Shown here one piece after another: positions 35,512 through 44,442 of a stretch of DNA of 51,094 nt. The notes beneath the pieces were generated by a model that saw nothing but the letters and a program-made list of their open reading frames with translations, ran no database searches and was not told the DNA's origin. Made by a program: the position numbers and the translations under genes. Numbering within the stretch: position 1 is the stretch's first letter; each line of letters begins with the position of its first letter. The stretch is from Prevotella sp. UBA3288 (GTDB lineage Bacteria; Bacteroidota; Bacteroidia; Bacteroidales; Bacteroidaceae), in the NCBI GenBank assembly GCA_002361655.1, contig DETM01000008.1, forward strand, positions 13,559-64,652, read 5' to 3'.

Positions 35512-35530
35512 GGAGTTAAAAGGAGTTAAA
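35512..35530. repeat. Tandem GGAGTTAAA decamer between divergent ptb and GH35 promoters
   Basis: GGAGTTAAAAGGAGTTAAA; same motif as the one at 5525-5542 (there in reverse), also between two divergent -7 elements. Confidence 0.5.
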
Positions 35531-35556
35531 GAGCCATGGTTTAGCGGTAAAAAGCG

Positions 35557-35564
35557 TATCTTTG
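35557..35564 (+). promoter_or_regulatory. GH35 gene promoter -7 element
   Basis: TATCTTTG 23 bp before the GH35 ATG. Confidence 0.68.
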
Positions 35565-35587
35565 CATTTGCGAACTAGCATTTAAGT

Positions 35588-37927
35588 ATGAAGAAACTAC
35601 TGACAATTCTGATCTTGACAGCCTTGTTGCTGGTGGTCTGTGCTACGATGCATGCTGCCGCTAAGCCCGGCACTTTCACCGTGGGCGACAAGACTTTTCT
35701 GCTCAATGGCAAGCCTTTCGTGGTGAAGGCAGCCGAAGTTCACTACCCCCGCATTCCACGTCCTTACTGGGAACACCGTATCCGGATGTGCCGTGCGTTA
35801 GGCATGAATACCATCTGCATTTATGTGTTCTGGAATATCCATGAACAGCGTGAGGGCGAGTTTGACTTCAATGGTCAGAACGATGTGGCTGCGTTTTGCC
35901 GTTTGGCCCAGCAGAATGGCATGTATGTCATTGTACGGCCGGGCCCCTATGTCTGTGCCGAGTGGGAAATGGGAGGTCTGCCTTGGTGGCTGTTGAAGAA
36001 GAAAGATATTCGTCTGCGCGAGCGTGATCCATATTTTATGGAGCGCGTAAAAATCTTCGAGCAGAAGGTGGGCGAGCAACTGGCTCCCCTGACCATTCAG
36101 CGTGGCGGCCCTATCATCATGGTACAAGTGGAAAACGAGTACGGCTCGTATGGTGAGGATAAGCCATACGTTGCCGAGATTCGTGATTGCCTGCGTAGTA
36201 TCTATGGTAGGGAATTGTGCTTGTTCCAGTGCGACTGGTCGTCAAACTTCACTAAGAACGGACTTGATGACCTGATATGGACGATGAATTTCGGCACGGG
36301 AGCCAATATTGACCAGCAGTTCCATCGTCTGGGCGAACTGCGTCCCGATGCTCCGAAGATGTGCTCTGAGTTCTGGTCGGGGTGGTTTGACAAGTGGGGA
36401 GCACGCCACGAAACGCGTCCTGCCAAGGCTATGGTCGACGGTATGGAGGAAATGCTACGTAAGGGTATCTCGTTCTCCCTTTATATGACTCATGGCGGAA
36501 CCTCTTTTGGCCACTGGGCCGGTGCTAACAGTCCAGGCTTCGCCCCAGATGTCACCTCCTACGACTACGATGCTCCTATCAACGAGTATGGGCAGGCCAC
36601 GCCGAAGTACTACGAACTGCGTGCGATGATGCAGAGATACTCCGACCGGGCGTTGCCTGCGGTACCCAAAGCCGCAGCCCCGATCATTGCCATTCCGAAG
36701 TTTGAACTCAAGGAGTTCCAGCATCTGATGCTGGGGGCTGCCGGCGAAGGTGAAGATTGCATCAAGACCTTCGAAGAAGTTGATATGGGCTGGGGCATGA
36801 TGATGTATTCGACAGCGTTGCCTGACATTCCCGTGAAGAGCCGGCTCACAGTCGATGTGCACGACTTTGCACAGGTGTTCATTGATGGCCGTTATGTTGG
36901 CAAGATCGACCGAGTGAAGAACGAGAAGTCGTTGTTGCTGCCTCCTGTCGATAAGGATGCTCGTATCGATATTCTCGTCGAGGGCATGGGACGCATCAAC
37001 TTTGGCCGTGCCATAAAGGACTACAAGGGCATCGTCGGTCCGGTAACGTTCACCGCCGAGATTGGTAACAATGAGACGGTCTGGACACCCCGTATCTGGA
37101 ATCATGTCCTGATTCCTGACAGTTACGAGAATGCCGTGCAGGCTCTGTCGTTCGGGCGGACTGTCCGTGACCACCCCACTGACCTCGAACGTGGCCGTGG
37201 CTACTATCGCGGTTACTTCATTATAGATAAGGTGGGCGATACTTTCCTCAACTTCGAGACGTGGGGCAAGGGACAGGTTTGGGTGAACGGTCATGCCTTG
37301 GGGCGCATCTGGTCTATCGGTCCACAGCAGACGCTCTATATGCCCGGCTGTTGGCTGAAGAAGGGCAAAAACGAGATTATCGTGCTCGACATCGTCGGTC
37401 CTAAAGAGCCGGCAGTGTGGGGGCAGGCTCAGCCGGAACTCAACAAACTGCAGTTGGAGAAGTCTAATAGGCACGATGATGTCAGCGACAAACCTGACCT
37501 GAGCATGTTGACACCTGTAGCCACCGGCACCTTTAAGGCCGGCAACGGATGGCAGACCATCTTTTTCAACGCTGACGCCAAAGGACGCTATCTGGCTGTC
37601 GAATGTCTCAGCACGCAGAAAGCCGGCGACCGGGCGGCCATTGCCGAACTCTATCTGCAGAATCCTGGTGGCCGTCGTATCAGTCGTGAGTCGTGGGTGA
37701 CGAAGTATGCCAATTCTGAGGATGACTATGGCAACCACACCGGCGACAAGGTCTTTGACCTGCAGGAGTCCACCTACTGGCAGACGGAGAAGTCGGCCAA
37801 GGCTCCCTATCTGCTTGTCATCGATCTTGGTGCCGACGAGACGGTTAGCGCTTTGGAGTATCTGCCGCGTGCCGAACAGGGGGCACCGGGCGCACTGAAG
37901 GATTTTAAGGTATATCTTTACGAATAG
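35588..37927 (+). CDS. Exported glycoside hydrolase family 35 beta-galactosidase
   Basis: Releases terminal beta-galactose from oligosaccharides or glycoproteins. The 779-aa protein has a signal peptide (MKKLLTILILTALLLVVCATMHAAA). A GH35 TIM barrel follows from about residue 30, with the signature VRPGPYVCAEWEMGGLPWW near residues 118-136. The acid/base glutamate is E184 in VQVENEYGSY and the nucleophile E261 in MCSEFWSGWFDKWG. Beta-sandwich domains follow (GRGYYRGYFIIDKVGDTFLNF and LGRIWSIGPQQTLYMPG). An F5/8 type C-like module near residues 645-779 may bind carbohydrate. No lipobox, so probably periplasmic. Not in a susCD locus here. Its 3' end overlaps a duplicated segment. Confidence 0.94.
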   Translation: MKKLLTILILTALLLVVCATMHAAAKPGTFTVGDKTFLLNGKPFVVKAAEVHYPRIPRPYWEHRIRMCRALGMNTICIYVFWNIHEQREGEFDFNGQNDVAAFCRLAQQNGMYVIVRPGPYVCAEWEMGGLPWWLLKKKDIRLRERDPYFMERVKIFEQKVGEQLAPLTIQRGGPIIMVQVENEYGSYGEDKPYVAEIRDCLRSIYGRELCLFQCDWSSNFTKNGLDDLIWTMNFGTGANIDQQFHRLGELRPDAPKMCSEFWSGWFDKWGARHETRPAKAMVDGMEEMLRKGISFSLYMTHGGTSFGHWAGANSPGFAPDVTSYDYDAPINEYGQATPKYYELRAMMQRYSDRALPAVPKAAAPIIAIPKFELKEFQHLMLGAAGEGEDCIKTFEEVDMGWGMMMYSTALPDIPVKSRLTVDVHDFAQVFIDGRYVGKIDRVKNEKSLLLPPVDKDARIDILVEGMGRINFGRAIKDYKGIVGPVTFTAEIGNNETVWTPRIWNHVLIPDSYENAVQALSFGRTVRDHPTDLERGRGYYRGYFIIDKVGDTFLNFETWGKGQVWVNGHALGRIWSIGPQQTLYMPGCWLKKGKNEIIVLDIVGPKEPAVWGQAQPELNKLQLEKSNRHDDVSDKPDLSMLTPVATGTFKAGNGWQTIFFNADAKGRYLAVECLSTQKAGDRAAIAELYLQNPGGRRISRESWVTKYANSEDDYGNHTGDKVFDLQESTYWQTEKSAKAPYLLVIDLGADETVSALEYLPRAEQGAPGALKDFKVYLYE

Positions 37928-37974
37928 GCGTCGACAATGACTGTTTTTACGGATAAGCGCCGACTCTATGACTG
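37917..37974. repeat. Imperfect duplication spanning the end of the GH35 gene
   Basis: Units at 37917-37943 and 37946-37974 share TTTACGrATArGCGyCGAC and TATGACTG/AATGACTG, period about 30 bp. The first contains the GH35 stop codon; the second overlaps the 3' end of the convergent DUF3109 gene. Confidence 0.62.
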
Positions 37975-38601
37975 CTCAATGTACGAGCGCAATTCCTCGG
38001 CCGCATCGCAGAGTTCATGATACCAGACCTCACCGAAGCGGCGGGTGAGTGGTCCCTTCAGAAACTTGTAGACGGGCAGATGCAGGGCCTTGCCTTTTTC
38101 ACGGGCACTCCTGCACACATCCCATTGGTGGTAGTTCAGGGCTACGGTGCCGTCGGAGAATGTCTTCTCGCGGATGGGGTAGAGGGCGCAACTGATGGGC
38201 TTTATGAATTGGGAATTGGTGCCCGCTTTTTGCCTGGCAGCCCTTTCAAGGGCGCACAGGCAGCAGTGCTTGACGGTTTCCCCGTCAACATCAATATCGT
38301 CGTAGCAGGTGAAGACGCAATCCTTGCCGCCTACGATGCTGGTCACGAGGTCTCCCTCCCGGTCGGTGTAAGCCACTCCTTGTTTGTCGATGACGGCCTG
38401 AGCCGATGCCGAGAGGTCACTCCATACGTTGTCTACACAGTCCTCAATCTGCATCACCTCGTCGAGGGTTACGGGTGCTCCGGCATCGCCTTCGACGCAG
38501 CAGGCTCCCTTGCACACCGCAAGGTCGCAGCAGAATTCTGCCGTAAGAATCTCCGATGAAATCAGTATTTCTCCGATTTGTAGGATGGGGGGGAGGGACA
38601 T
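37966..38601 (-). CDS. DUF3109 family cysteine-rich protein
   Basis: The 211-aa cytoplasmic protein matches DUF3109. It has clustered cysteines at FCCDLAVCKGACCVEGDAG near residues 23-41, DCVFTCYDD near 94-102, HCCLCALERAA near 111-121 and ISCALYPIRE near 135-144, compatible with a metal or Fe-S site as in zinc/iron-chelating CxxCxxCC proteins. Function is not known. Last gene of the dgt-HD-ung-DUF3109 run (30 bp after ung). No signal peptide. Confidence 0.88.
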   Translation of the reverse strand: MSLPPILQIGEILISSEILTAEFCCDLAVCKGACCVEGDAGAPVTLDEVMQIEDCVDNVWSDLSASAQAVIDKQGVAYTDREGDLVTSIVGGKDCVFTCYDDIDVDGETVKHCCLCALERAARQKAGTNSQFIKPISCALYPIREKTFSDGTVALNYHQWDVCRSAREKGKALHLPVYKFLKGPLTRRFGEVWYHELCDAAEELRSYIEQS

Positions 38602-38631
38602 TGGTTAAGAGTTGAGAGTTAAGATCGGGTA

Positions 38632-39297
38632 TTACCAATTAATGGGTTCCTGGCCGTATTGTTGTAGGTACTCGTTGCAGCGTGAGAACTGATGCTGGCC
38701 GAACCAGCCGCCACGGTTAGCCGATAGTGGTGAGGGGTGCACCGACTCCAGTACTAGGTTTGTTTGTTTATTAATCATATAAGCCTTGCTGCGGGCAAAG
38801 CCGCCCCACAGCATGTAGACCAAATGGTCACGATGGGCTGCCAAAGCGCGGATGGCGGCATCAGTGAAGGTCTGCCAACCCACTGTGGCGTGGCTGTTGG
38901 CCTGATGGGCACGTACGGTCAGCGTGGCGTTGAGCAGCAGCACGCCCTGTCGTGCCCAACGTGTCAGGTCGCCTGTCGATGGAACGGGCTTGCCCAAGTC
39001 TTGTTCTATCTCCTTGAAAATGTTCTGTAGCGATGGAGGGAACTGTACACCGTTCTGCACCGAGAAACTCAGTCCGTGGGCCTGGCCGGGTTCATGGTAG
39101 GGGTCTTGTCCGATGATGACCACCTTCACCCGATCAAACGGGCACAGGTTGAAGGCATTGAAGATTAGTGGACCTGGCGGGTAACAGGTACTGCTGTTGT
39201 ACTCTTGGCGCACTCGTTCGGTGAGTTCGGTGAAGTATGGTTTCTCAAACTCTGGCGCTAACTGTTGTTTCCACGTTGACTCAATCTGTACGTTCAT
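38632..39297 (-). CDS. ung: Uracil-DNA glycosylase, family 1
   Basis: Excises uracil from DNA to start base-excision repair. The 221-aa protein has all family 1 motifs: the catalytic water-activating loop GQDPYHEPGQAHGLSFSV with D65, the Pro-rich LNATLTVRAHQANSH segment, and the leucine loop HPSPLSANRGGWFG near 187-200. Its ATG overlaps the stop of the HD-protein gene (ATGA), so translation is probably coupled. It stands with dgt and opposite dut, genes that together keep uracil out of DNA. Confidence 0.97.
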   Translation of the reverse strand: MNVQIESTWKQQLAPEFEKPYFTELTERVRQEYNSSTCYPPGPLIFNAFNLCPFDRVKVVIIGQDPYHEPGQAHGLSFSVQNGVQFPPSLQNIFKEIEQDLGKPVPSTGDLTRWARQGVLLLNATLTVRAHQANSHATVGWQTFTDAAIRALAAHRDHLVYMLWGGFARSKAYMINKQTNLVLESVHPSPLSANRGGWFGQHQFSRCNEYLQQYGQEPINW

Positions 39298-39902
39298 AGC
39301 AACTTGATAATGTCGTTGATCATCTCCTCGGGTAGACCGAAGCGCGGGTCGTCGGAGTGGGCATTGATGGCTTCCAGAAAGTGGGGCAACTCGTCGATAT
39401 AAACATTGCGCATGTGCTCGTTGGTCTTGTTGGTGTGGGTGAACGAGTAAGTGATATTGGCCAGGCGGTCAGACAGTTTCAAGAATGGTGCGTACGGTGT
39501 CTCGCGAATGCCCTGGTAATAGTGGTCGCCGGCCCTTTCCGTGCGGCTGCGCCCTTTGTCGTTGGTTAGGGCGTAGACAATCTCTGTGGCCATAGCGGTC
39601 TGCTCGTTGTTCATGAAGAGGCGGGCTCCCTTTTTTACGTCGTTGTAGGTCATGCGTGCATCCTCAATGCTGTCGTGATAGTAGGCACCGAAGAAAAGGG
39701 GTAGGATGTCGAACTCGGAGACACAGACCAGATGGCCGTACTTCCTGACCGAGTCGGCCACCATGTCCAGATGGTAGCCATAGGGGTGTACACCGTCGTA
39801 GCGCTGGTTTACGCTTTCGTGAAGCATGTAGGCCCGCTCCCTGATTTCTTCGATTGTGGGCTGCAGTACTTCTGTCAATGCTAGATATTCCTCTTTTGTC
39901 AT
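39294..39902 (-). CDS. MESH1-like HD-domain hydrolase (RelA/SpoT hydrolase type)
   Basis: From ATG 39902 the protein is 202 aa, one HD domain with no synthetase, TGS or ACT part. The metal-site order H44, H76-D77 and D145 is seen. YHDSIEDARMTYNDV near residues 75-89 corresponds to the HDxxEDT motif of SpoT/MESH1, and LTNDKGRSRTER...APFLKLSDRLANI near 112-150 to the conserved KxxDRxxN region. In MESH1 enzymes this domain hydrolyses (p)ppGpp or NADPH. Here it lies 7 bp behind dgt and overlaps ung by 4 bp, so a nucleotide substrate linked to dNTP pools is also possible. An in-frame codon 18 residues upstream overlaps dgt and is rejected. Confidence 0.78.
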   Translation of the reverse strand: MTKEEYLALTEVLQPTIEEIRERAYMLHESVNQRYDGVHPYGYHLDMVADSVRKYGHLVCVSEFDILPLFFGAYYHDSIEDARMTYNDVKKGARLFMNNEQTAMATEIVYALTNDKGRSRTERAGDHYYQGIRETPYAPFLKLSDRLANITYSFTHTNKTNEHMRNVYIDELPHFLEAINAHSDDPRFGLPEEMINDIIKLL

Positions 39903-39909
39903 GCTGTTG

Positions 39910-41244
39910 TTATATGATAGGTAATGATATTCCACAAATCTTCTGGTACACGTCAAGGGCGTAGACGTCGGTCATGCCGCTGATATAGTCGACGACGGCC
40001 ATGAGACGTGTCTCCAAGTCGGGGCTCTCGATGTCGTACTGGCTGCTGACTCGACCGATGAGTTGCTGTGAGTAGTAGCGTTCAGGGTGTTCGATGGCTT
40101 CGACCATCAGTTCCATCAGCGTGGCCATGATACGGTAACCGGACAGTTCCACATCGAGCACGGGTCGGCTGCGATAGATGCGGGTCCGTGATATCTTTGT
40201 GCATTGGTGGTAGGCCTCCTGCTGTCTGGGCGCTATGTTTTCGATGAGTGAACCTTGGAAATAACCGGCCATGATCTCCTTCTCGTGGTTGATAAAGGTC
40301 TTGACGCATTCGTTCTCCAGTTTGCCAATCACACAGGCCCGCAGGTACTGAATTTTCTCGTTGGGATCGGTAAGTTGTTCGTCTGCAATACGGTCAATGA
40401 TGCGATTCTGCTCCGTTTCATCGAAAAACGAGAGCATCAGTTGTGTAGTCTCCTTGAAAGTCAGAATCTTTAGTTTGTAGGCATCCTCCAGATCCATGAT
40501 CTCATAGCAGATGTCATCGGCAGCCTCGACCAGATAGACAAGGGGATAGCGGGCCCAGCGCTCTTGTCCTTTCTCTGCCGACAACTGCGGGATGCCCAGT
40601 CTTTCGGCAAGGTGCTCGTAGTGCTCGCGCTCGGTGGTGAAGAAACCGAACTTCTTCTTGGTCGAGGCATATGAAGGGAACGGATATTTCACGATGCTAG
40701 CCAGTGTGCTGTAGGTCATGGCAAAGCCGCCCTGCCGACGTCCCTTGAAACTGTGGGTCAACAGTCGGAAGGCATTGGCGTTGCCGTCGAAGCAGGTGAT
40801 GTCGCTCCAGAATTCCGGTGACACGTGTGTTTGTAGATTGGCTCCCTTGCCTTCGGTGAAGAAGGTCTGGATGGCTTTCTCGCCAGAGTGGCCGAACGGC
40901 GGGTTGCCTAAATCGTGGGCCAGGCAGGCCGTGGCCACAATCTGTCCGATTTCAGGTACTAAAGTGTCGTTGAAACCGCTGTTTTTTGTGCATAGATAAC
41001 GTGCGATGTCATTTCCAAGCGACATGCCTACACTGGCCACCTCGAGCGAGTGGGTCAGGCGGTTGTGTACGAATATGCTGCCTGGCAATGGGAATACCTG
41101 TGTCTTGTTTTGCAGACGGCGAAATGGCGCCGAGAAGATCAGGCGGTCGTAGTCGCGCTTGAACTCCGTGCGGTCGTCATGCCGTTCCGGGTGTCGGTGT
41201 TCTTGCCCCAGTCGGCAGTTGGATATCAGTTGTTGCCAGTCCAT
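39910..41244 (-). CDS. dgt: dGTP triphosphohydrolase (dGTPase)
   Basis: Hydrolyses dGTP (often dNTPs) to the nucleoside and triphosphate. From ATG 41244 it is 444 aa with HD-superfamily motifs FVHNRLTHSLEVASVG near residues 58-73 (H65), AHDLGNPPFGHSGE near 109-122 with H110-D111 and H119, and VEAADDICYEIMDLEDA in the second helical half. Upstream in-frame codons run across the promoter element and are rejected. First gene of the minus-strand run dgt-HD-ung-DUF3109, divergent from dut, a layout that groups dNTP-pool control with uracil repair. Confidence 0.95.
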   Translation of the reverse strand: MDWQQLISNCRLGQEHRHPERHDDRTEFKRDYDRLIFSAPFRRLQNKTQVFPLPGSIFVHNRLTHSLEVASVGMSLGNDIARYLCTKNSGFNDTLVPEIGQIVATACLAHDLGNPPFGHSGEKAIQTFFTEGKGANLQTHVSPEFWSDITCFDGNANAFRLLTHSFKGRRQGGFAMTYSTLASIVKYPFPSYASTKKKFGFFTTEREHYEHLAERLGIPQLSAEKGQERWARYPLVYLVEAADDICYEIMDLEDAYKLKILTFKETTQLMLSFFDETEQNRIIDRIADEQLTDPNEKIQYLRACVIGKLENECVKTFINHEKEIMAGYFQGSLIENIAPRQQEAYHQCTKISRTRIYRSRPVLDVELSGYRIMATLMELMVEAIEHPERYYSQQLIGRVSSQYDIESPDLETRLMAVVDYISGMTDVYALDVYQKICGISLPII

Positions 41245-41261
41245 AGTTATGATAATCGTTG

Positions 41262-41269
41262 CAAAGGTA
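41262..41269 (-). promoter_or_regulatory. dgt operon promoter -7 element
   Basis: Minus-strand TACCTTTG 17 bp before the dgt ATG. Confidence 0.68.
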
Positions 41270-41422
41270 ATCAAAAAAAATGAATCGGACACATGCTTTT
41301 CTCAGATTTTTCACCAAAAACTTTTCTTGTGTTTTTCACCCAAATACGGATAGACGATAGAACTTTTTGCGGCGAGCAACACATTTTAGCACAAAAAGTA
41401 TGGTTGTTTCCCGATAAATTGC

Positions 41423-41430
41423 TATCTTTG
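41423..41430 (+). promoter_or_regulatory. dut promoter -7 element
   Basis: TATCTTTG 22 bp before the dut start; a TTG at 41404-41406 has a short 16-bp spacer. Confidence 0.68.
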
Positions 41431-41452
41431 CACCTTAATTAATATGGAGAGT

Positions 41453-41887
41453 ATGAAAATAGAAGTCATAAACAAAGGACACCAGCCGCTGCCGGCGTAT
41501 GCTACGCCGCAGAGTGCAGGTTTGGATTTGCGTGCCAATATAGATGCCCCGGTAGTGTTGAAACCGATGGAGCGCAAACTTATCCCTACAGGGCTGTACA
41601 TCGCTTTGCCTGCCGGTTATGAGGCACAGGTGAGACCCCGTAGCGGTCTGGCTTTGAAGAAGGGTGTCACTGTGCTTAACTCTCCTGGCACTATTGATGC
41701 GGACTATCGTGGTGAAATTGGTGTGCTGCTCATCAACCTGTCGGCAGACGACTTTACTGTTAACGACGGCGAGCGTATCGCCCAGATGGTCATTGCCCGA
41801 CACGAGACGGCAGAATTCGTCGAAGTGGAGACGCTCGACGAGACCGAGCGCGGTGCCGGTGGCTACGGGCATACGGGGAGGAATTGA
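41453..41887 (+). CDS. dut: dUTP diphosphatase (trimeric dUTPase)
   Basis: Hydrolyses dUTP to dUMP, lowering uracil incorporation and feeding dTMP synthesis. The 144-aa protein holds the five dUTPase motifs: [19 protein letters not shown] near residues 63-73, [20 protein letters not shown] near 77-96, RIAQMVIA near 107-114 and the flexible C-terminal arm [15 protein letters not shown] 41453 (MKIEVINKG) agrees with family starts and has GGAGAG just upstream; ATG 41444 would add three residues. Followed after 15 bp by a TPR gene, and divergent from dgt. Confidence 0.96.
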   Translation: MKIEVINKGHQPLPAYATPQSAGLDLRANIDAPVVLKPMERKLIPTGLYIALPAGYEAQVRPRSGLALKKGVTVLNSPGTIDADYRGEIGVLLINLSADDFTVNDGERIAQMVIARHETAEFVEVETLDETERGAGGYGHTGRN

Positions 41888-41902
41888 GAATCGGGAATTG
41901 AG

Positions 41903-43594
41903 ATGAGGAGACTGACTGTTCTATTCGTGATGTGGCTGGCTTGTCTGGGTATGGGTGCTCAGAGCAGCCGTGAATACGATATACTCTTCAATGAGGCGAT
42001 GCTGCAACGGCAGCAACGGCATCATGATGCCGCCTTCGACCTTCTGCAACGCTGTCTGGCACTGAAGCCTGGTGCCTCAGAGGTCTACTACTTCATGGCG
42101 CAGTATTATTCGGCTATGAAACAGAACGACCGTGCCCTGGCTGCCTTTGAGAAGGCTGCCGCTCTTGAGCCTGCCAATGCCACCTATATGGAGACGCTCT
42201 CGGATGCCTATATTATGCAACAGCGCTATGATGATGCCGTCTCCGTCATCCGCAGGCTCTATGAGGCCGACAAGAGCCGTGAGGAACTGTTGGAGACGCT
42301 CTATTCCCTCTATGGCCGCTTGGAGAAATACGAGGAGGCCATCGGCGTGCTGAATCAACTGGAACAGAACAACGGCAAGACAGAGCGCATCGCATTGGCT
42401 AAGAGTCGCCTGTACCTGCAGTTGAACGACAACGAACGATCGGCACGGGAGATGAAAGAACTGATGGAGCAGCATCCCAATGATTTGAACTACAAGACGC
42501 TCTATGCCAATGCGCTGATGCTCAACGGCGAGCACGATGCAGCCAGCGAACTGCTGCGGCAGGTGCTCAGCGAAGAGCCTGACAATATCAGAGCCCAGGT
42601 GGCACTGAGAAACTATTTCATCGCCCAGGACGATTCGGCAGAGGTGATGAATATGACGCGCCGTATTCTGCTCAACCCGAAGGCCACCACTGAGGACAAG
42701 GTCTACCAGATGCGCCAGATGATAGCCCAGAACGAGCAGGAAGGGGGCGACAGCACGCTGATACTGAACCTGTTCAGCGAGATGCTCGACCGCCCGGCTC
42801 CCGATGCTGACATCGCCGAACTGAAAGCGGCTTATATGGACTTGAAAAAGATGCCGCGTGACAGTATAGCCCATGCGTTGGAACGGGTGCTTGAACTTTC
42901 GCCAGAGCGCACCTCGGCCCGTCTGCAACTGCTCCAGTATGCCTGGGAGGCCAACGACAACGACAGCATCATCAGCCTTTGTCGCGCTGCCCGTCAGTAT
43001 AACCCAGAGGAGATGGCCTTCTACTACTATCAGGGGATGGCCTACTATCGTGAAGAGGACTATGACCATGCGCTGGAGGCGTTCCAAAACGGCCTCAGTG
43101 TCATCGACGACGACAGTTCGCCGGAGATTGTGTCAGACTTCTATGCCGTGATGGGTGACCTGCTCTTCCAGAAAGAGCGCAAGCATGAGGCCTTCGAGGC
43201 CTACGACTCCTGTCTGCAGTGGAAGCCTGACAATATCGGTTGTCTGAACAACTATGCCTACTATTTGAGTCTAGAGGGCAGTAATCTCGAAGAGGCCGAA
43301 TTGATGAGTTATAAAACCATCAAGGCTGAACCGAAGAACGCTACCTATCTCGACACCTATGCCTGGATCCTGTTCATGGAGGGCCGCTATGCCGAAGCCC
43401 GCATTTATATCGACCAGGCTCTGCAGAACGATTCTACCCTGGGCGCCGTAGTTACTGAGCATGCCGGCGATATCTATGCGATGGCCGGCGACATCGATGG
43501 TGCCGTCGCTCTGTGGCGGCAGGCTTTGGAGAAAGATCCGCAGAATAAACTGTTGGCAAGGAAATTGAAAAAGAAAAAATACCTAAAGAAATGA
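41903..43594 (+). CDS. Exported TPR protein of the dut-DUF4292-EnvC cluster
   Basis: The 563-aa protein has a signal peptide (MRRLTVLFVMWLACLGMGAQ) and then consecutive TPR units along its whole length, e.g. ASEVYYFMAQYYSAMKQNDR, AFEKAAALEPANATYMETLS, YYYQGMAYYREEDYDHALEA, NIGCLNNYAYYLSLEGSNLE and AGDIYAMAGDIDGAVALWRQ. The NNYAYYLS-x-AEGNLEEA style of repeat is characteristic of a Bacteroidota periplasmic TPR family encoded next to DUF4292 lipoproteins. Its TGA overlaps the next ATG by 4 bp. Probably an envelope assembly scaffold; the exact partner is not known. Confidence 0.87.
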   Translation: MRRLTVLFVMWLACLGMGAQSSREYDILFNEAMLQRQQRHHDAAFDLLQRCLALKPGASEVYYFMAQYYSAMKQNDRALAAFEKAAALEPANATYMETLSDAYIMQQRYDDAVSVIRRLYEADKSREELLETLYSLYGRLEKYEEAIGVLNQLEQNNGKTERIALAKSRLYLQLNDNERSAREMKELMEQHPNDLNYKTLYANALMLNGEHDAASELLRQVLSEEPDNIRAQVALRNYFIAQDDSAEVMNMTRRILLNPKATTEDKVYQMRQMIAQNEQEGGDSTLILNLFSEMLDRPAPDADIAELKAAYMDLKKMPRDSIAHALERVLELSPERTSARLQLLQYAWEANDNDSIISLCRAARQYNPEEMAFYYYQGMAYYREEDYDHALEAFQNGLSVIDDDSSPEIVSDFYAVMGDLLFQKERKHEAFEAYDSCLQWKPDNIGCLNNYAYYLSLEGSNLEEAELMSYKTIKAEPKNATYLDTYAWILFMEGRYAEARIYIDQALQNDSTLGAVVTEHAGDIYAMAGDIDGAVALWRQALEKDPQNKLLARKLKKKKYLKK

Positions 43595-44439
43595 AGAACG
43601 TAAAAATGCTGATGATGGCTCTGATTGCCATCCCTATGCTGTTGGCTTCCTGTCACTCGAAGAAGCAGGCGGTCAAGGACGAGAAGCCGGCACCTGCCGA
43701 TTCTATCGAGCAGACGGCATTCTTGAAGAAAGTGAACGAGAATGTGTCGAAGTCGCAGTTCGTAACCTCGAAACTGAAGTTCACAGTCGAGTACGGCCCC
43801 CAGCAGGTGTCGCTGACGGGTAACCTGAAGATGAAACGCGACGATGTCATCCGTATGCAACTTATGGCTTTCGGGTTCGTCGAGGCTGCCCGTCTGGAAT
43901 TTACTAAGGACTATGTGTTGATAATGGACCGCATTAACAAACAGTATCTCAAGGCCCCCTACAGCCATGTGTCATTTCTGCGCAACAGCGGCATCAACTT
44001 CTACACGTTGCAGGCCCTGTTCTGGAATGAACTTTTCGTGCCCGGCCGTCAGAGCGTCGATCAGGGTGCACTGGATAAGTTTACTGCCAGCCTTGGCGAC
44101 GAAGATGTGGTCATCAGTCTGGAAGAGGGTAAGATGAACTACAGTTGGCTGGCCAATGAGAAGACCGGCCGCATCAACATGGCCAACATCTCCTATCGTG
44201 ACCAGTTTAAGGGCAACACGCAGTTGAATTGGGACTATAAGGCTTTCACCAACCTGGCATCGAAACCCTTCCCCAGCGACATGGGTATCACACTGACTAC
44301 GCCGGAGAAAGAACTGAAGTTAGGCATCAAACTGACCTACTTGGGCAATGAGAGCGAATGGGAGACCCGCACGACGGTTTCCGATAAATATCGTGAGGTG
44401 ACGGTCGACGACATCCTCCGTCGGTTCATGGCTTTGTAA
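43591..44439 (+). CDS. DUF4292 lipoprotein
   Basis: A 282-aa lipoprotein: signal MKNVKMLMMALIAIPMLLASC with lipobox LLASC (cysteine near residue 21). The mature part is DUF4292, a curved beta-sheet fold related to LolA/LolB-type carriers, with features such as SLTGNLKMKRDDVIRMQLMA and the FVEAARLEFTKDYVLIMDRI strand pair near 86-115. The ATGA overlap with the TPR gene and the 3-bp gap to the EnvC-like gene argue for one operon. A role in lipid or lipoprotein handling at the outer membrane is inference from fold similarity. Confidence 0.88.
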   Translation: MKNVKMLMMALIAIPMLLASCHSKKQAVKDEKPAPADSIEQTAFLKKVNENVSKSQFVTSKLKFTVEYGPQQVSLTGNLKMKRDDVIRMQLMAFGFVEAARLEFTKDYVLIMDRINKQYLKAPYSHVSFLRNSGINFYTLQALFWNELFVPGRQSVDQGALDKFTASLGDEDVVISLEEGKMNYSWLANEKTGRINMANISYRDQFKGNTQLNWDYKAFTNLASKPFPSDMGITLTTPEKELKLGIKLTYLGNESEWETRTTVSDKYREVTVDDILRRFMAL

Positions 44440-44442
44440 CCG

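Noticed and set aside
36455..37738. 427-codon minus-strand frame across the GH35 gene
   Set aside because: Antisense shadow; the plus strand encodes a complete GH35 protein with both catalytic glutamates.
34624..41887. Possible defence island because of HD-domain, dGTPase and ung genes
   Set aside because: dGTPase and HD genes occur in some antiphage systems, but here they stand with housekeeping ung and dut with normal composition and no integrase, restriction, toxin or reverse-transcriptase genes.
42077..43087. 336-codon minus-strand frame across the TPR gene
   Set aside because: Antisense to a repetitive TPR gene, which tends to leave long open shadows.
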